Of a DNA stretch of 7,963 nt, positions 6,049-7,963 are shown piece by piece. Origin of the DNA: Flavobacteriales bacterium UBA2426 (lineage in GTDB: Bacteria > Bacteroidota > Bacteroidia > Flavobacteriales_F > PHOS-HE28); the NCBI GenBank assembly GCA_002342985.1, contig DDRC01000034.1, forward strand, positions 1,810 through 9,772, in the 5' to 3' direction. The notes below the pieces were generated by a model, which was not told where the DNA came from, did not search any database, and saw nothing but the letters and a program-made list of their open reading frames with translations. Numbering within the stretch: the first letter of the stretch is position 1; each line of letters opens with the position of its first letter. The translations under genes were made by a program, and so were the position numbers.

Positions 6049-6466
6049 GCGCTTCCGTTCGGTGGCCGAGGTGGACGCTGAGATCCAGCGCCTGCGCGAC
6101 GTGCGCTCACAGGAGCGGCAGCGCCTGCAGCGCACGCTGAAGGCCGTGGCCGACCCTGTCTTCAGGCGCAACCTGATGTACAACGGCGTGCGGCGCACGC
6201 CTGCGGGCGTGCATTGGCTGCAGCTCCTCGGCGACATCTTCCTGCCCGGTCGTGCGGCGGAGCGCGATGCCGCCGCGGACAACGCGCGCCAGGAGCCCGA
6301 TGCGGGCCGCATCGCCGGCGGCCTGCTGCGCATGGCGCTGCCGGGCCTGCTGGCCTGGTTCCTCACGCCGGAGCGGCTGGAGCGCCTGGGCGCCGAGGCC
6401 GGCCGCAGCCTGATGGGGCTGCGTGCGCGGTGGCGCGAGCGCCGCGCGGGCCGCAGTTCCGGCTGA
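6041..6466 (+). CDS. Small basic protein of unknown function, third gene of the ytxH cluster
   Basis: A 141-residue protein I do not recognise. Residues 7-36 form a probable coiled coil with alternating charged and hydrophobic positions. Residues 37-70 are conserved-looking (ADPVFRRNLMYNGVRR, then a hydrophobic QLLGDIFLPG). One moderately hydrophobic stretch (91-108) could touch or cross the membrane. The tail (112-141) is rich in Arg. The start codon sits inside the end of the previous gene (ATGGCTGA, 6041-6048), indicating a coupled operon. By position it corresponds to yqjK in the enterobacterial yqjD-yqjE-yqjK cluster, but I see no sequence basis for homology. Confidence 0.72.
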   Translation: MAERFRSVAEVDAEIQRLRDVRSQERQRLQRTLKAVADPVFRRNLMYNGVRRTPAGVHWLQLLGDIFLPGRAAERDAAADNARQEPDAGRIAGGLLRMALPGLLAWFLTPERLERLGAEAGRSLMGLRARWRERRAGRSSG

Positions 6467-6483
6467 TCGGCGGGCGGATCGCG

Positions 6484-6491
6484 TTCCTTTG
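6484..6491 (+). promoter_or_regulatory. Possible -7 element for the AI-2E permease
   Basis: TTCCTTTG differs from the Bacteroidota -7 consensus TAnnTTTG only at the second base. A CTG at 6463-6465, overlapping the preceding stop codon, is 18 bases upstream in the -33 area. The element ends three bases before the ATG at 6495, so a transcript from here would be leaderless. Alternatively the gene is read through from the ytxH cluster, 28 bases upstream. Confidence 0.3.
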
Positions 6492-6494
6492 GGC

Positions 6495-7610
6495 ATGCCC
6501 GCCACCGATGCGCTCCTGCGGTATGTCCTGGTGCTGGCCGCCGTGGCGCTCAGCGTCACGGTGCTGCACTTCGGCCGCGACCTCCTCCTGCTGATCCTCG
6601 CCAGCGGACTCTTCGCCTTCCTGCTCCTCCCCTTCGCGCGGCGCATGGAGCGCGTGATGCCGCGCTGGGTGGCGGCGCTGCTGGCCACCATCACCCTGCT
6701 GGCCGTGGTGCTCGGCGTCTTCTTCGTCATCGGCTGGCAGCTGGCCCGCTTCGGGCAGGAGCTGCCCGCACTGCAGGAGCGCTTCGCCGCCAAGGGCGAC
6801 CAGCTGCTGGGCTGGATCGAGGCGCGCACCGAACTCGACCGGCGCGAGCAGATCGCCTGGTTCAATGCCCACGTGAGCGAATTCGCCAATTGGGGCGGCA
6901 AGGCGGCCCTCTCGCTCTTCTCCGGCACGGGCGCGGTGCTCACCGTGGTGGCCCCCATCCCCTTCTTCGTCTTCCTGCTGCTGCTGCTCAAGGACCGCTT
7001 CCGCGCCTTCTTCCTGCGGCTCGGCACCACGCGCGAGGGCGCGGTGCTCGACGTGATGGTGCGCATCAGCGGCCTCTCGCGCAAGTACCTCGGCGGCGTG
7101 CTCACCGTGGCGGCCATCTTCGGCGCGCTGTGCTCGCTCGGCTTCCTCGCCATCGGCCTCAAGTACGCCGTGCTCCTCGGCTTCCTCCTGGCCATCCTCA
7201 ACGTGGTGCCCTACGTGGGGGCGCTCGCGGGCAGCCTGCTGCCGGTCTTCGTGGCGCTCGTTACCCGCGATAGCGCGCTGCATGCCGCCTCGGCGCTGGC
7301 CGTGGTGCTGGTGGTGCAGTTCCTCGACAACAACGTGATCACCCCCAAGGTGGTGGGCAGCAGCGTGAGCATCAACCCGCTCGCCAGCCTGGTGGCCCTC
7401 TTCGGCTTCGGCGCGCTCTGGGGCGTGGCGGGCATGCTGCTGGCCATCCCCATCACCGGCATGCTGAAGGTGGTGTGCGACAGCATCCCCTCGCTGCAGC
7501 CCTGGGGCTACCTGCTGGGCGAGGAGATCGAGACGCCCAAGGAGAAGCGGCTGCACCTGCGGTTCAAGCGGAAGGCGGCCGAGCCGCCGAAGCCCGCGCC
7601 GCCGCGCTAG
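6495..7610 (+). CDS. AI-2E family transporter (PF01594 type permease)
   Basis: A 371-residue inner-membrane protein with about eight hydrophobic spans in the family's usual grouping: 9-25 and 29-46, 58-81, then a soluble stretch (85-140), 145-166, 202-222, 225-256, 262-277 and 298-326. Family signatures are present: KYLGG (197-201), NVVPYVGALAG (236-246), DNNVITPKVVG (278-288) and GMLLAIPITG (313-322). Members export diverse small molecules; some exchange sodium for protons and E. coli TqsA affects AI-2, so the substrate cannot be read from sequence. The tail (349-371) is basic and proline-rich. ATG 6495 gives the normal N-terminus; an ATG at 6423 would overlap the previous gene by 44 bases and add an unconserved Arg/Ala-rich leader. 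Its stop TAG overlaps the stop of the convergent peptidase gene. Confidence 0.92.
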   Translation: MPATDALLRYVLVLAAVALSVTVLHFGRDLLLLILASGLFAFLLLPFARRMERVMPRWVAALLATITLLAVVLGVFFVIGWQLARFGQELPALQERFAAKGDQLLGWIEARTELDRREQIAWFNAHVSEFANWGGKAALSLFSGTGAVLTVVAPIPFFVFLLLLLKDRFRAFFLRLGTTREGAVLDVMVRISGLSRKYLGGVLTVAAIFGALCSLGFLAIGLKYAVLLGFLLAILNVVPYVGALAGSLLPVFVALVTRDSALHAASALAVVLVVQFLDNNVITPKVVGSSVSINPLASLVALFGFGALWGVAGMLLAIPITGMLKVVCDSIPSLQPWGYLLGEEIETPKEKRLHLRFKRKAAEPPKPAPPR

Positions 7611-7963
7611 CGGAAGATGGCCGTCTGGAAGACCCCGTCTGCGCCCACCTGCCCGCGGTACATGCCCGAGCAGTTGAAGTCGAGCACGATGCTTCCGTTG
7701 CGGTCCACGGCGATGAGGCCCCCATCGCCATCGAGGGGCGGCAGCTTCTCGTGCACCACCACCCGCACGGCCTCGGCGAGCGACAGCCCCTTGTAGGCCA
7801 TCAGCGCATGCACATCGTGCGCGGCCACGGCGCGGATGAAGCTCTCCCCGTGCCCGGTGCAGCTCACCGCGCAGGTGGCATCGTTGGCGTAGGTGCCCGC
7901 GCCGATGATGGGGCTGTCGCCGATGCGCTGCCACTTCTTGTTGGTCATGCCGCCGGTGCTGGT
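7607..7963 (-). CDS. Isoaspartyl peptidase / plant-type L-asparaginase, C-terminal 118 residues (5' end beyond window)
   Basis: The visible part is the C-terminal half of the small subunit of an Ntn-hydrolase that splits beta-aspartyl dipeptides. It closely follows remembered E. coli IaaA: TSTGGMTNK at the window edge, then RIGDSPIIGAGTYA, AVSCTGHGESFIRA, GLSLAEA, GDGGLIAVDRNG and GMYRG. The Arg and Asp of RIGDSP and the CTGHG loop are substrate-binding positions in the family. The autocleaving Thr nucleophile should lie about 17-20 residues upstream of the visible part, outside the window, so activity cannot be confirmed. In the context of cphA and cphB its likely substrate is the beta-Asp-Arg released by cyanophycinase, giving Asp and Arg. 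Glycosylasparaginase-like alternatives are less likely. It converges on the AI-2E gene with overlapping stops. Confidence 0.92.
   Translation of the reverse strand, partial: TSTGGMTNKKWQRIGDSPIIGAGTYANDATCAVSCTGHGESFIRAVAAHDVHALMAYKGLSLAEAVRVVVHEKLPPLDGDGGLIAVDRNGSIVLDFNCSGMYRGQVGADGVFQTAIFR

Noticed and set aside
6363..7934. Minus-strand open frame of 523 codons, extending under the peptidase gene
   Set aside because: It overlaps the AI-2E gene and the real peptidase frame; Glu/His/Gln-rich composition with no motifs.
1..7963. tRNA, rRNA, CRISPR array, insertion sequence or integron
   Set aside because: No cloverleaf, repeat-spacer pattern, transposase or terminal inverted repeats were seen; coding density leaves little room for them.

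Overview
The window is a GC-rich, gene-dense bacterial chromosome segment built around storage and breakdown of cyanophycin (multi-L-arginyl-poly-L-aspartate). Several clues point to a GC-rich member of the Bacteroidota, possibly Flavobacteriales. Short TAnnTTTG-like promoter elements lie just upstream of several start codons, Shine-Dalgarno sequences are weak or absent, and there is a HAEPLYID-type secreted protein. This placement is inferred; no marker gene is present.

Layout. Positions 1-1658 (minus) hold the first 552 residues of a cyanophycin synthetase (cphA), cut by the left edge. A 178-base divergent intergenic region (1659-1836) carries a near-perfect 17-base palindrome and paired inverted repeats. 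It leads into a complete cyanophycinase (cphB, 1837-2706, plus). A second non-coding gap (2707-2881) holds two possible stem-loops. Next come a signal-peptide-bearing HAEPLYID-like protein (2882-3754), a lipoprotein serine hydrolase of the beta-lactamase/NylB fold (3805-4908) and a small DUF3817 membrane protein (4941-5228). Then follows a tight three-gene cluster: a YtxH-domain protein (5307-5678), a Holin-X/YqjE-like membrane protein (5665-6048) and a small unrecognised protein (6041-6466). The last plus-strand gene is an AI-2E family permease (6495-7610). At the right edge, on the minus strand, lies the C-terminal part of an isoaspartyl peptidase/plant-type asparaginase (7607-7963). Its stop codon overlaps the stop of the permease in the four bases CTAG.

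How the genes fit together. CphA polymerises Asp and Arg into cyanophycin at the cost of ATP. CphB cuts the polymer to beta-Asp-Arg dipeptides. The isoaspartyl peptidase is the kind of enzyme that splits such dipeptides into free Asp and Arg. All three steps of a storage cycle are therefore encoded within 8 kb, with synthesis and depolymerisation divergently transcribed from a shared control region. The genes in between are mostly envelope proteins. The YtxH/YqjE-like/small-protein trio resembles in layout the yqjD-yqjE-yqjK stress cluster of enterobacteria. No RNA genes, CRISPR arrays, insertion sequences or phage genes were seen.
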